DNA from: DAOULT01 sp964646625
GTDB lineage: Bacteria > Chloroflexota > Anaerolineae > CAZYHC01
Direction of reading: 5' to 3'
DNA: 64,000 bases
NCBI GenBank assembly: GCA_964646625.1
Contig: CAZYHC010000002.1
Span: forward strand, 124,001 to 188,000
This document shows positions 15,979 to 24,641 of this stretch, one piece after another; position 1 is the first letter of the stretch, and every line of letters begins with the position of its first letter. The notes under the pieces are model-generated. The model was not told the DNA's origin, did not search any database, and was given only the letters and a program-made list of their open reading frames with translations. The position numbers and the translations under genes are program-made.

Positions 15979-17733
15979 ATGAAAAACTCAATACCGACTC
16001 GATCTGGGTGGCTGAACAGGTTAGCCCTATTCATTGGATTGATCTTGCTGATTTTCACGGCTGCCCACCTCCCGCAGGCCGTGGCCCAATCGGATGAGGC
16101 TCAGAAACCTTTTATCCTGCCCTTCAAGGAGCCACCAGGCCCAGACACCTGGCTGCTGGCCCAGCCGTACGGCAATACCGTTGGTGCCTATCGTCAGCGC
16201 AACACCACCTACCACGCCAACCAGGGTATTCATTTTGGCGTGGATTTCAGCGCGCCCTGCGGCAGTGAAATCGTGGCCATCGCCGACGGCGTCGTTTTCG
16301 CTGTAGACAGCATGAACTTTGGCTCGGCGCCCCATAACTTGATGATCGATCATCCAGACCTGGGCTACGCCTCTTTCTACGGCCACCTGCTGGAGCGGCC
16401 TGAAGTGCAGCCCGGCCAGCGAGTGGAGGCCGGCGAGGTGGTGGCCCTTGGCGGCGATCCGGCTGAGACCTGCTATGGCCGTCCACACCTCCACCTGGAG
16501 GTGCGTGATCTGAACCACGTGCGCAAATACAACCCGGTGCTCCTGATCGAGGCTGACTGGGACAACCTGGCCCTCGTCGGCTCTTTCAGTCGCACCTTCG
16601 AGCGTGACCTGGATGAGCCGCGCAAGTGGCAGCATCTTGACGACCAGCCGGAAGCGGTGATCGGCGGCCCACCGCTCAACGACTTTGCCCACCCCTGGCC
16701 GCCGGACTGGCAAAGTGGCGGAACGCGGGTAACGGACAGCGTTACTTCGTGGTCGTCGCCAACTCCCACGCCGCTGCCGTCGTCAGATGTCACGCCGTTA
16801 CCGGCGCTGCGCCGACTCGTGACGGGCGGCTGCTGCACCCAGCCCTTCTGGTCGCCAGATTCCCGACGGGTGTTGTTCATCGACAGGCCGGCCCCGGAGG
16901 CCCCACTGGGCATTTGGGGCGTGGAGGTGACTCAGCCCAACCCTACACCCATACTGGTCACTGAACGCATCGCCTTATACACGGAGGATTGGACCTACCT
17001 GGTCGATTTGGACGAGGAAACAACGGTCATCGAGCGCCTGGCCGATGGGGCGCGTTGGACTGTTCCTGCCGAGGGCCGCCCGGTCTCCTTCTCGCCGGGC
17101 CGGAAACACATCGCCTGGCAGGTGAGTAATGAAGAAGCGCTCTCCGAGCACCGCATGACTCAGGTGTGGGTGGCTAACCTGGACGGCAGCAACGCCCGGT
17201 CGGTAGCCACGCTGCCCCGGGGCGGTCTCAGCGGTTGGATTTCGGACGACGTGTTGCTCTTGAGCGGCCGCGAATCGCTCCAGTCGCGAGAGCAGGTGCT
17301 CTATACCCTCTCGCTGACCAGCGGCCATACCACCGAGTTGGTGCGGGCCGAACGACTGCGCGGCGGGCTCCTGTCGCCGGATGGGGCCTGGCTGGTCTAC
17401 CTCATAGCCCTCAACGAAGATCAGGCCCAGAACGGTCTGTGGCTGATGCGTACCGACGGTTCAGCACGGCGCAGGCTGGAGAGCGAACTCTTTGGGGCCT
17501 ATCAGTGGCGCGACGCCCGCCGCCTGCTCATCGTCCCCTTCCGGCTGGAGGGCGTTTCCCACGAGCTCTGGGAGCTGGATGTGGAGACGGATGAGACCCG
17601 TCGCCTGACAAATGCCGAGGTCACCTCTTTCAAGATTGCCAATGGCGACTGGTCCGTCTCGCCCGATGGTCGGCACGTGGTCTTCGTGGAGAGCCGGGAC
17701 CGCAACACCTGGTTGCTGAGGCTGGGGGATTAA
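15979..17733 (+). CDS. M23 endopeptidase fused to a TolB/PD40-like propeller
   Basis: A 584-residue secreted protein. A signal peptide (ALFIGLILLIFTAAHLPQ, cleavage after AVAQ) precedes an M23 domain with zinc ligands in HFGVDFSAPCGS (H85, D89) and PHLHLEV (about residue 175). These enzymes cut peptide bridges in peptidoglycan. A linker (residues 250-275, Ser/Thr/Pro) leads to a C-terminal beta-propeller built of WSPDSRRVLFID, FSPGRKHIAWQV, LSPDGAWLVYLI and VSPDGRHVVFVE blades. M23 plus a WD40/PD40-type propeller is an uncommon fusion; the propeller may bind a wall or surface partner. Confidence 0.85.
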   Translation: MKNSIPTRSGWLNRLALFIGLILLIFTAAHLPQAVAQSDEAQKPFILPFKEPPGPDTWLLAQPYGNTVGAYRQRNTTYHANQGIHFGVDFSAPCGSEIVAIADGVVFAVDSMNFGSAPHNLMIDHPDLGYASFYGHLLERPEVQPGQRVEAGEVVALGGDPAETCYGRPHLHLEVRDLNHVRKYNPVLLIEADWDNLALVGSFSRTFERDLDEPRKWQHLDDQPEAVIGGPPLNDFAHPWPPDWQSGGTRVTDSVTSWSSPTPTPLPSSDVTPLPALRRLVTGGCCTQPFWSPDSRRVLFIDRPAPEAPLGIWGVEVTQPNPTPILVTERIALYTEDWTYLVDLDEETTVIERLADGARWTVPAEGRPVSFSPGRKHIAWQVSNEEALSEHRMTQVWVANLDGSNARSVATLPRGGLSGWISDDVLLLSGRESLQSREQVLYTLSLTSGHTTELVRAERLRGGLLSPDGAWLVYLIALNEDQAQNGLWLMRTDGSARRRLESELFGAYQWRDARRLLIVPFRLEGVSHELWELDVETDETRRLTNAEVTSFKIANGDWSVSPDGRHVVFVESRDRNTWLLRLGD

Positions 17734-17815
17734 CACGTTACCACTAACGCTTCTACTGCTGCAAAGTCCTTAGCCAATTCATCGGGAGTATAGTTGATAT
17801 TTGTACCAGGTGCCG

Positions 17816-19237
17816 TTAGTAATCTTTTGCCACGATTGGCAAATACACGCGCTCAAGATATTCATACGCTCCAATGTCGAAATCGGCTATACCATCCTCA
17901 TCTCCGTCCTGAGGTCGAGGATGCCCGTCGAGATCATCGACTGGGGCGTCAATGGAGGAACCCATGTCTATGGCAGGTGAGTCTGGCTGCAAGTGGAAAT
18001 CTGCCCCAGACGGATTCGCAAACAGTGGAGCCCCTTCGACGTAGTCGTCGCCATAAATCTCCCCCTCGCCGCCTCTGTAGCCGTCAATAAGATTATGATC
18101 CACCGTCAAAGTCTCCGTTGGAATGCTTGCATCTACGGCAATTTGAAATGAGAGATTCTGGCTGCAGATGTTGTTTCTGATGGTGACATTCTGAACCTCC
18201 GGATTCTCAAGGCCGATTCCTCCGCCCCAGGGCTCCCAGCCATTGTTGTAGAGGGTATTGTTGATAATTTTGATGTCCCTTATTGGGTGGGAGGCAGACG
18301 CTGGGCAGCAGCCAGACAGCCAGATGCCTGCGTATTTATTGTGATAGGCGACATTGTTATAAAGGCGGATGTTTTCAAGAGGACCGCCCACTTCAGAAGC
18401 TATGGAGAACCCATTGTCAGAAACATCGTGGACAACATTTTGGAAGACATCAATGTTGAAGGTGCGTTTACCTGCGGCATCTACATAAATACCGACAGCC
18501 TGGGTATGATGCACGTGATTGCGATACACCTTTCCATTCGAAGAGCCATCCTTTGCAACGATCCCTTCCTTGTCATATCCGGCGATGCCATTGTGAACAT
18601 GGTTGTTCTTGACTTCGAACGTATCGGTGTCGGCCACCGTGAGGGATTCCTGCATTCCGTTATAACAAGCCAGTTCGACCTCATTGCCATCAACGATGAT
18701 GTTATTGCTACCCCAGACTCCAATGCCAGAAGAAGCGGTGTTGTAGGTATAGTTTTTTTCAACGATGATATGGCCCGAATTGTCAATGAGGATGCCCGCG
18801 TAGGTAGAATTGATGGCCCTCAAACCGGAAATCCTGATGTAGTTCCTGCCGGCGACGTGGAACAACCCCTCATCCGCTGGCACCGATACGCCGTTCCCAT
18901 CAATCGTCACCTTCTCCCCAGGATAGGCGGCATAAGTAATGTAGTGATTACCGTCGCTCCCCGAATTCTGGGGGATGACCCTTTCCTGGTAAGTCCCCGC
19001 CCTGATATAGACGGTATCACCTGCCACCAGGGTATTAGCAGCTTTCTGGATATTCCGCCAGGGCTGGGTTTCTGTCCCCGGGTTGGAATCATTGCCGGTT
19101 GGGGCCACGTAGTACACATTCCCGTGCAGTGCCGAGGCTTCTTTGCCAGGCACAGCCGCCAGCGCACTGCGCCAGACCAAAAACAACGTGACCACCGTTA
19201 TACCAACCATCTGCTGTAGCAATTTCTGGTAACTCAT
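17816..19237 (-). CDS. Secreted right-handed beta-helix protein
   Basis: About 473 residues from the methionine at 19237 (MSYQKLLQQMVGITVV), which gives a clean signal peptide ending near SALAA; an upstream in-frame ATG at 19321 would add 28 residues without signal character. The mature protein starts with a DUF1565-like segment (VYYVAPTGNDSNPGTETQPW, then AGDTVYIRAGTYQE) and continues as parallel beta-helix repeats of the NosD/pectate-lyase type (for example HIIVEKNYTYN, NIIVDGNEVELA). A C-terminal DIGAYEYLERVYLPIV ends it. Such proteins bind or cleave polysaccharides at the cell surface; no catalytic residues are identified. Confidence 0.85.
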   Translation of the reverse strand: MSYQKLLQQMVGITVVTLFLVWRSALAAVPGKEASALHGNVYYVAPTGNDSNPGTETQPWRNIQKAANTLVAGDTVYIRAGTYQERVIPQNSGSDGNHYITYAAYPGEKVTIDGNGVSVPADEGLFHVAGRNYIRISGLRAINSTYAGILIDNSGHIIVEKNYTYNTASSGIGVWGSNNIIVDGNEVELACYNGMQESLTVADTDTFEVKNNHVHNGIAGYDKEGIVAKDGSSNGKVYRNHVHHTQAVGIYVDAAGKRTFNIDVFQNVVHDVSDNGFSIASEVGGPLENIRLYNNVAYHNKYAGIWLSGCCPASASHPIRDIKIINNTLYNNGWEPWGGGIGLENPEVQNVTIRNNICSQNLSFQIAVDASIPTETLTVDHNLIDGYRGGEGEIYGDDYVEGAPLFANPSGADFHLQPDSPAIDMGSSIDAPVDDLDGHPRPQDGDEDGIADFDIGAYEYLERVYLPIVAKDY

Positions 19238-19306
19238 TTTCCATTGTTCTCTTGTTCTCTGCGGACTCGGCGGTGCGAGCGGAGGCGGTAAGGAAAGCCA
19301 TGTCAT

Positions 19307-19369
19307 AACCACCAAGGGCACAAAGGCATAAGGACTTTATGCTTTGTGCTCCTGGGGTGCTTTGTGGTT
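19307..19369. repeat. ACCACAAAG-type hairpin repeat, copy 1
   Basis: An imperfect palindrome: AACCACCAAGGGCACAAAG and TTTGTGCTCC...GGTGCTTTGTGGTTT around a GCATAAGGACTTTATGC core. It lies between the hppA stop and the beta-helix gene, where it could also act as a terminator. Copies 2 and 3 are at 41488-41559 and 59773-59845. Confidence 0.7.
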
Positions 19370-19374
19370 TGAAA

Positions 19375-21675
19375 TTATTTGCGGGCCAGGCCGGGCTCCG
19401 CCGCAGCGGTGAGGTCTTCCGCCTCCTTGCGGCTATACCAGATGGCCGCCCCGATAGCCACGATGCAGATAGCGGCTCCCGCGTATATGGCGGGCTGGAG
19501 GGACGGAGTGCGAGTCAGTTGGACCACCAGAGGAGCGATGATAACCGATACCAGGTTGATGACCTTGATCATAGGGTTCATGGCCGGGCCGGAGGTGTCC
19601 TTGAGCGGGTCGCCCACCGTATCGCCCACCACGCTGGCTTTGTGGCGCTCGGAACCTTTGCCCGTATTTTTCTCCAGGTCTCGGGGTTCGTCCTCGATGG
19701 TCTTCTTGGCGTTGTCCCAGGCTCCGCCGGCATTGGACATGAAAACAGCCATCAGTTGCCCGGCCAGGATCACGCCGGCCAGGAAGCCCCCCAGCGCCTC
19801 TTGACGGAGCAGAAGACCTACCATGATGGGCGTCAGCACCGCCAGAACGCCCACCCCTATCAACTCCCGCTGCGCGGCGGAGGTGCAGATGCTCACCGCC
19901 CGGCCGTAGTCCGGCTTGACCTTGCCTTCCATCAGGCCCGGGATGCGGAACTGGCGTCGCACCTCGTTGACGATCAGGTTGGCCGAACGTCCCACCGCCC
20001 GGATGGTCATACTGCTGAACATGAAGGGCACAGCCCCTCCGATCAACATGCCGATAAACACCTGCGGAGTAGCCACGTTGATAACGTAATGACCGCCAGG
20101 GTAGATAGTCGTCACGTCAAGGCCCAGGCTCTTAAAGGCTTCGAAGATGGTATCGCCGAAGGCCCCGAACAGGGACACGGCGGCGATAACCGCCGAGCCG
20201 ATGGCGATGCCCTTGGTGACGGCTTTGGTGGTGTTGCCCACGGCGTCCAGGTCGGCCAGGATTTGCCGGGCCTCGGGCTCCATGTCGGTCATCTCCCCGA
20301 TCCCCTGGGCGTTGTCGGCGATAGGCCCAAAGGCGTCCATCGAGATGTTGTTGCCCGTCAGAGTGAGCTGGCCGATGCCGCATAGGGCCACGCCGTAGAG
20401 GACCATAATCACGCTCTCGCCCTGGAAGATGAGCACCGAGACCATAATGGCTACGCAAATGACCACGATGGCCCACACGCTGGATTCCATTCCCTCGGAC
20501 AGACCGGACAGGATGGTGGTGGCCGGGCCGGCGTTGGTGGATTTGACGATCTCCTTTACCGGCTGGTGCTCGGTGCTGGTGAAGTACTCCGTCAGGTTGT
20601 TGGTAACCACGGCCAGCAGGATACCGGCCATAGTAGCCACGGCTACTCGCCAATCACGCATGTAGACCAGGGCCAAGATCCAGAACCCCACAATGGAGAT
20701 GACAGCCGCTATCCGGAAACCACGGTCGATGGCCCGGAAGGGGTTTTCCTCCTCGTGGGCGCTGCGTACCGAGTAGGTGCTGATTATAGAAGCCAGAACG
20801 CCGATAGCGCGCACCAGCAGGGGATAGACGATCCACTTCGGTTCAAAGGGCGTCTTGGTCATGGCGATAGAGATACCCAGGATCATGGCCGAAACGATGG
20901 TCACCTCGTAGGACTCGAAGATGTCGGCGGCCATCCCTGCGCAGTCGCCCACGTTGTCGCCCACCAGGTCGGCGATCACCCCTGCGTTGCGGGGGTCGTC
21001 TTCGGGCAGGTCTTGCTCCACCTTGCCCACCAGGTCGGCCCCCACGTCGGCGGCCTTGGTGTAGATGCCCCCGCCCACCCGCATAAAGAGAGCGATGAGC
21101 GTGCCGCCAAAGCCGAAGCCAAGCAACACTTCCGGGGCGGCCTGTCCATAGGTAATGAAGATGATCGTGCCGCCCAGAAGTCCCAGGCCGTCGGTCAACA
21201 TCCCGGTGATCGTGCCGGTGCGGTAGGCGATTCTCAGGGCCTCGCCCACCGATCTTCGGGCGGCGGAGGCCACCCGCACGTTGCCCAGCACCGCCATGCG
21301 CATCCCGATCTGGCCCACGGCCAGCGAGAAGAGGGAGCCCATCAGGAAGGCGCCTCCACGGCCCAGGGCGATTTGCAGAGTGTCAAACCCGGCCCTGGTC
21401 ACGTACTCCGGCAGATGTTGGATCAGGGCCGCACTGCCGAACAGAGCGACAGTCAGGACGACGATGAACATGATGATGATGCGCAACTGTCGGCTAAGAT
21501 AAGCTATCGCCCCTTCGCGGATAGCGCGGGAGACTTCCTGCATCTCCTCTGTGCCTTGATCCTCACCTAGAATCTGACGGGTCAGGAAGACGGCATAGAG
21601 CAGACCCAGGATGGCTACTCCCAGCACGCTCCAGATAGCGGTGATTTCGAAAGCAGATGCTCCTTCGATTGACAT
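19375..21675 (-). CDS. hppA: K+-independent proton-pumping membrane pyrophosphatase
   Basis: A 766-residue integral membrane enzyme of about 16 helices that couples hydrolysis of pyrophosphate to proton export. The catalytic block DVGADLVGKVEQDLPEDDPR and IADLVGDNVGDCAGMAAD carry the acidic Mg-PPi ligands. GNTTKAVTKG has Lys at the position that decides K+ dependence (Ala in K+-dependent enzymes), which predicts a K+-independent H+ pump. Na+-pumping forms are generally K+-dependent. A strong promoter precedes it at 21708-21736. Confidence 0.96.
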   Translation of the reverse strand: MSIEGASAFEITAIWSVLGVAILGLLYAVFLTRQILGEDQGTEEMQEVSRAIREGAIAYLSRQLRIIIMFIVVLTVALFGSAALIQHLPEYVTRAGFDTLQIALGRGGAFLMGSLFSLAVGQIGMRMAVLGNVRVASAARRSVGEALRIAYRTGTITGMLTDGLGLLGGTIIFITYGQAAPEVLLGFGFGGTLIALFMRVGGGIYTKAADVGADLVGKVEQDLPEDDPRNAGVIADLVGDNVGDCAGMAADIFESYEVTIVSAMILGISIAMTKTPFEPKWIVYPLLVRAIGVLASIISTYSVRSAHEEENPFRAIDRGFRIAAVISIVGFWILALVYMRDWRVAVATMAGILLAVVTNNLTEYFTSTEHQPVKEIVKSTNAGPATTILSGLSEGMESSVWAIVVICVAIMVSVLIFQGESVIMVLYGVALCGIGQLTLTGNNISMDAFGPIADNAQGIGEMTDMEPEARQILADLDAVGNTTKAVTKGIAIGSAVIAAVSLFGAFGDTIFEAFKSLGLDVTTIYPGGHYVINVATPQVFIGMLIGGAVPFMFSSMTIRAVGRSANLIVNEVRRQFRIPGLMEGKVKPDYGRAVSICTSAAQRELIGVGVLAVLTPIMVGLLLRQEALGGFLAGVILAGQLMAVFMSNAGGAWDNAKKTIEDEPRDLEKNTGKGSERHKASVVGDTVGDPLKDTSGPAMNPMIKVINLVSVIIAPLVVQLTRTPSLQPAIYAGAAICIVAIGAAIWYSRKEAEDLTAAAEPGLARK

Positions 21676-21707
21676 AACTAACCTCCTGCAAAATGATTAC
21701 GGGAGGG

Positions 21708-21736
21708 ATTGTACTAAAGATGGGTTGAAAAGTCAA
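21708..21736 (-). promoter_or_regulatory. Promoter of hppA
   Basis: On the minus strand TTGACT (21736-21731), 17-base spacer, TACAAT (21713-21708), with the ribosome site AGGAGG just before ATG 21675. Confidence 0.7.
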
Positions 21737-21832
21737 ATTTACAATACTTCACTTTACCCATATCTTCCGCGCTCTCCGCGCCCTCCGCGAGCCGAAGGCC
21801 ACAATGCGGATAAAGTTCAAGAGAATTGCCTG

Positions 21833-21861
21833 TTGACTTTCAGGCTATTGGAGGTTATAAT
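21833..21861 (+). promoter_or_regulatory. Promoter of the secreted FN3/CBM protein gene
   Basis: TTGACT at 21833-21838, 17-base spacer, perfect TATAAT at 21856-21861. It is followed by a leader of about 100 bases. Confidence 0.7.
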
Positions 21862-21967
21862 AAATATGTCGATGCTTTTTCGTCACGTTGGTCCGGCTAT
21901 CTGTTTTTTCTTTACGATCGGGGTTTAACCTCCGATTCAGGCACCCGGCAAAGGAGGAGTCTCAACC

Positions 21968-23677
21968 ATGTGCAGGCTGACAAAAAGCGGTACAGTGCTG
22001 TTTCTGGTGGTTGTTCTCGTGATGTTTCCCGTTTCGGCTCTGGCCCAGCCGAAGGCCATGGATGCCAACCTGACCGCCAACTGGGGTTTGGAAGACCCCT
22101 ATAACGTCTATGGCACCTACGGGGGCTATAACCTGAGCGTGGCTAACAACTGGCATCGTTTCCCGGCCGATAGCGAACCCAAATTCATGAGGTCTTCGGA
22201 CTACGCGGCGATGGTGGGGGGCGTGAACGAGAAGACCGAGGGCAGTAACTCCCAGAATTTCTGGAGCCAGGCGCCCTTTACTGCGGGCGTCTACCAGCAG
22301 GTCGGCGGGGTAACGGTGGGCAAAGCCTATGGCGCCAAAGCGTCCATCCTGACCATCTACCAAACCTCGGCCTCCCGCACGCACGGCAAGATGTTCAAGC
22401 AGGTGGGCATCGATCCCTATGGCGGCACCGACCCCAACTCGCCCAACGTGGTGTGGGGCGAGCAGGACGGGGACGACGTGTACTGGCGGGATATGCGCGC
22501 CGCAGCCATCGCCAAAGCCACCACCATCACCGTCTTTGCCCGGGTCCTCAGCCCGGAGGCCGTCGCTGGGGTGTACCTGAACCAGGTCTTTATCGACGCC
22601 ATCGTGGTGGCCGAAGCTCCTACCGTCAGCGCCTCCTCGCCGCCCCAGGCGCCCTCCACTTTCGAAGTGGCCTGGACCAACGGCCAGTTTGCCCCAGGAG
22701 GGACGGGCGACCCGCTTCAATACGACGTACAGTGGAAAGATAACGCGGGCACCGACTGGACCAAATGGCACGGCAAGGCGTCCGGGACCTCCGATACTTT
22801 CGGGCCGACTTTACCCCCTACCCGCACCGAGCCTTTGGTCGTAGGCCACACCTATTATTTCCGGGCTCGAGCCTGGCAGAAGTATAAGCCCGAGGGCATC
22901 CGGCTACATGGGCCCTGGCCCGATGGTTACGACACCGCCACTTTAGTGGGCTCCAGGCCCATAGAGGGCTACGTCCTTACTAACCGGGAGTATCCTGTTC
23001 AGGGCGCCACGGTGAGCATCAGCGGCACGGCTGTATCTGGTACAAGCGACACTCAAGGGTATTATAACCTCAACCCGGCGGCGTCGGGCACCTACACCCT
23101 CGAAGTCAGCCACAGCGATTATGAGGCCCCACCCTGGATCACCACCAATTACGTGACCACCATTGGCTCAAACGTCACCTTCATCATGAAACCCTGGGAC
23201 GATGCTGTCACTAACGGCGACTTTGAAAACGGGCTGAGCGGCTGGACGCCCTCCTGCACCGGCACATTTACTGTTACCAGGCAGGCACGCAGTGGGGCTT
23301 ACTCCCTGGTTATGAGCAACACTATGACCAATACCTGCCGCCTGAGCCAGCTCTTCCCCATCAGGGAAATGTACGAGCCAATGTATGAGCCCACTCTCTC
23401 CTTCTGGTATAGCGCCGCTCTCTCCTCAGGTGGGGGGGTCACGGTCAGCGCCCACAGCAACTTCGCGCCTGCTCGCGTCTTCAGCACCGCCCAGAGCAGC
23501 GGCTGGACCCACCAATGGCTGGTGCTGGCGGAGGGCGGCACCTATTCCGGTACGGTGGAGATCAGCTTTGATGTGGTCGGGCCCGCCGTAGTGTACCTGG
23601 ACGAGGTCAGCCTGGGGGGAGGAGAGCATCCCTTCTACGTGGACCTGCCGATTTTGCTGCTGAATTATACTCACTGA
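21968..23677 (+). CDS. Secreted multidomain protein (FN3-like, carboxypeptidase-regulatory-like, CBM-like)
   Basis: 569 residues; function unknown. A signal peptide (VLFLVVVLVMFPVSALAQ) is followed by an all-beta N-terminal domain (residues 30-215). An FN3-like domain then runs over about 220-320 (STFEVAWTNGQF ... GHTYYFRARAW). Next is a carboxypeptidase-regulatory-like domain, IEGYVLTNREYPVQGATVSI to GTYTLEVSHSDYE. The C-terminal domain opens VTNGDFENGLSGW, like many carbohydrate-binding modules. No catalytic domain is seen, so adhesion or substrate binding at the cell surface is the likely role. AGGAGG precedes the ATG. Confidence 0.75.
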   Translation: MCRLTKSGTVLFLVVVLVMFPVSALAQPKAMDANLTANWGLEDPYNVYGTYGGYNLSVANNWHRFPADSEPKFMRSSDYAAMVGGVNEKTEGSNSQNFWSQAPFTAGVYQQVGGVTVGKAYGAKASILTIYQTSASRTHGKMFKQVGIDPYGGTDPNSPNVVWGEQDGDDVYWRDMRAAAIAKATTITVFARVLSPEAVAGVYLNQVFIDAIVVAEAPTVSASSPPQAPSTFEVAWTNGQFAPGGTGDPLQYDVQWKDNAGTDWTKWHGKASGTSDTFGPTLPPTRTEPLVVGHTYYFRARAWQKYKPEGIRLHGPWPDGYDTATLVGSRPIEGYVLTNREYPVQGATVSISGTAVSGTSDTQGYYNLNPAASGTYTLEVSHSDYEAPPWITTNYVTTIGSNVTFIMKPWDDAVTNGDFENGLSGWTPSCTGTFTVTRQARSGAYSLVMSNTMTNTCRLSQLFPIREMYEPMYEPTLSFWYSAALSSGGGVTVSAHSNFAPARVFSTAQSSGWTHQWLVLAEGGTYSGTVEISFDVVGPAVVYLDEVSLGGGEHPFYVDLPILLLNYTH

Positions 23678-23723
23678 TCGTAATCAGTAGCCTGGAGAAA
23701 TTTTCGGGGCGAACAGGGCAGAG

Positions 23724-23752
23724 GTGATTTTTTCACATTTTTATGGTATAAT
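23724..23752 (+). promoter_or_regulatory. Extended -10 promoter for the parA-like operon
   Basis: TATAAT at 23747-23752 is preceded by TGG (extended -10, full context TATGGTATAAT); the -35 region GTGATT is weak. A leader of about 110 bases follows. Confidence 0.55.
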
Positions 23753-23870
23753 AGTACGTGTCAGGGTTGCTCGAAGCGTGCTTTCCACTCTACTTGCTGG
23801 CCAGAAAGCGTAACGGGAGAGGGCTAGTGCTTGCCGCTCAAAGGTTTTGTTGCAGGGGGGGAAGTGCTTT

Positions 23871-24641
23871 ATGGCTTGTACAATTGCTGTTGCCAATCAA
23901 AAAGGTGGGGTAGGCAAAACGACAACCACTATCAATCTGGGGGCGGCTCTGGCTGAACACAATCGCAAAATCCTGCTGATCGATATGGATCCTCAGGGGG
24001 CGCTTTCTATCGCTTTAGGTATCAATTCTTACAGTATGGATGAAACTTTGTACAATGTGCTGGTGGATTCCTATTTGAACCTGAGCGAAGTTATCTACAC
24101 TGTTAGGCCCAACCTTGACGTGGTGCCCGCCAACATCGATCTGGCGGCCGCAGAGATAGAGCTGATCTCGACTATTGCCAGAGAATACATCCTCAAGGAG
24201 GCCCTGGCTCCTGTACAGAATTTATATCACTACATCCTGATCGACTGTTCTCCCAGTTTGGGCCTTTTGACCATTAATGCCCTCACTGCTGCCGACAGAG
24301 TGCTGATTCCTATGCAGTGTGAATATCTTGCTCTGCGAGGGATGCGTGTTCTATTGGATACTATCGAGAAAGTCAAAGCCAAGTTGAATCCCCAACTGGA
24401 AATATTAGGGGTGCTGGGCACGATGTATAATGCCAGAACGTTGCACGCTCGGGAAGTGTTGGAAGAGGTACGATCTGTGCTTGGAGAAAAGGTGTACGAT
24501 ATTGTGATCAAAAGCAGCATCAGGTTTGCCGAAGCCCCCGTGGCGCATAAACCTATTCTGGATTACGACCCCAGGCACGAGGGAGCGATGGCCTACAGGC
24601 AGTTAGCGGAGGTGATTATTAATGGTGAGGAAAAGAGCTAG
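23871..24641 (+). CDS. ParA/Soj-family ATPase
   Basis: A 256-residue deviant-Walker ATPase starting MACTIAVANQKGGVGKTT. The KGGVGKTT motif with signature Lys, the IDMDPQGALSIALG Walker A' and the LIDCSPSLGLLTINAL Walker B are complete. I chose ATG 23871, with GGGGGGAAG upstream; an in-frame TTG at 23847 would add 8 residues. ParA proteins dimerise on ATP, bind DNA and position chromosomes, plasmids or protein complexes. No parB or parS is nearby; the next gene overlaps by 20 bases and encodes a membrane protein, so this may be an orphan ParA that positions a non-DNA cargo. Confidence 0.92.
   Translation: MACTIAVANQKGGVGKTTTTINLGAALAEHNRKILLIDMDPQGALSIALGINSYSMDETLYNVLVDSYLNLSEVIYTVRPNLDVVPANIDLAAAEIELISTIAREYILKEALAPVQNLYHYILIDCSPSLGLLTINALTAADRVLIPMQCEYLALRGMRVLLDTIEKVKAKLNPQLEILGVLGTMYNARTLHAREVLEEVRSVLGEKVYDIVIKSSIRFAEAPVAHKPILDYDPRHEGAMAYRQLAEVIINGEEKS

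Noticed and set aside
20566..21570. Plus-strand open frame of 334 codons within hppA
   Set aside because: Antisense to a strongly conserved enzyme; the product is rich in His/Gly/Gln and has no recognisable domain.
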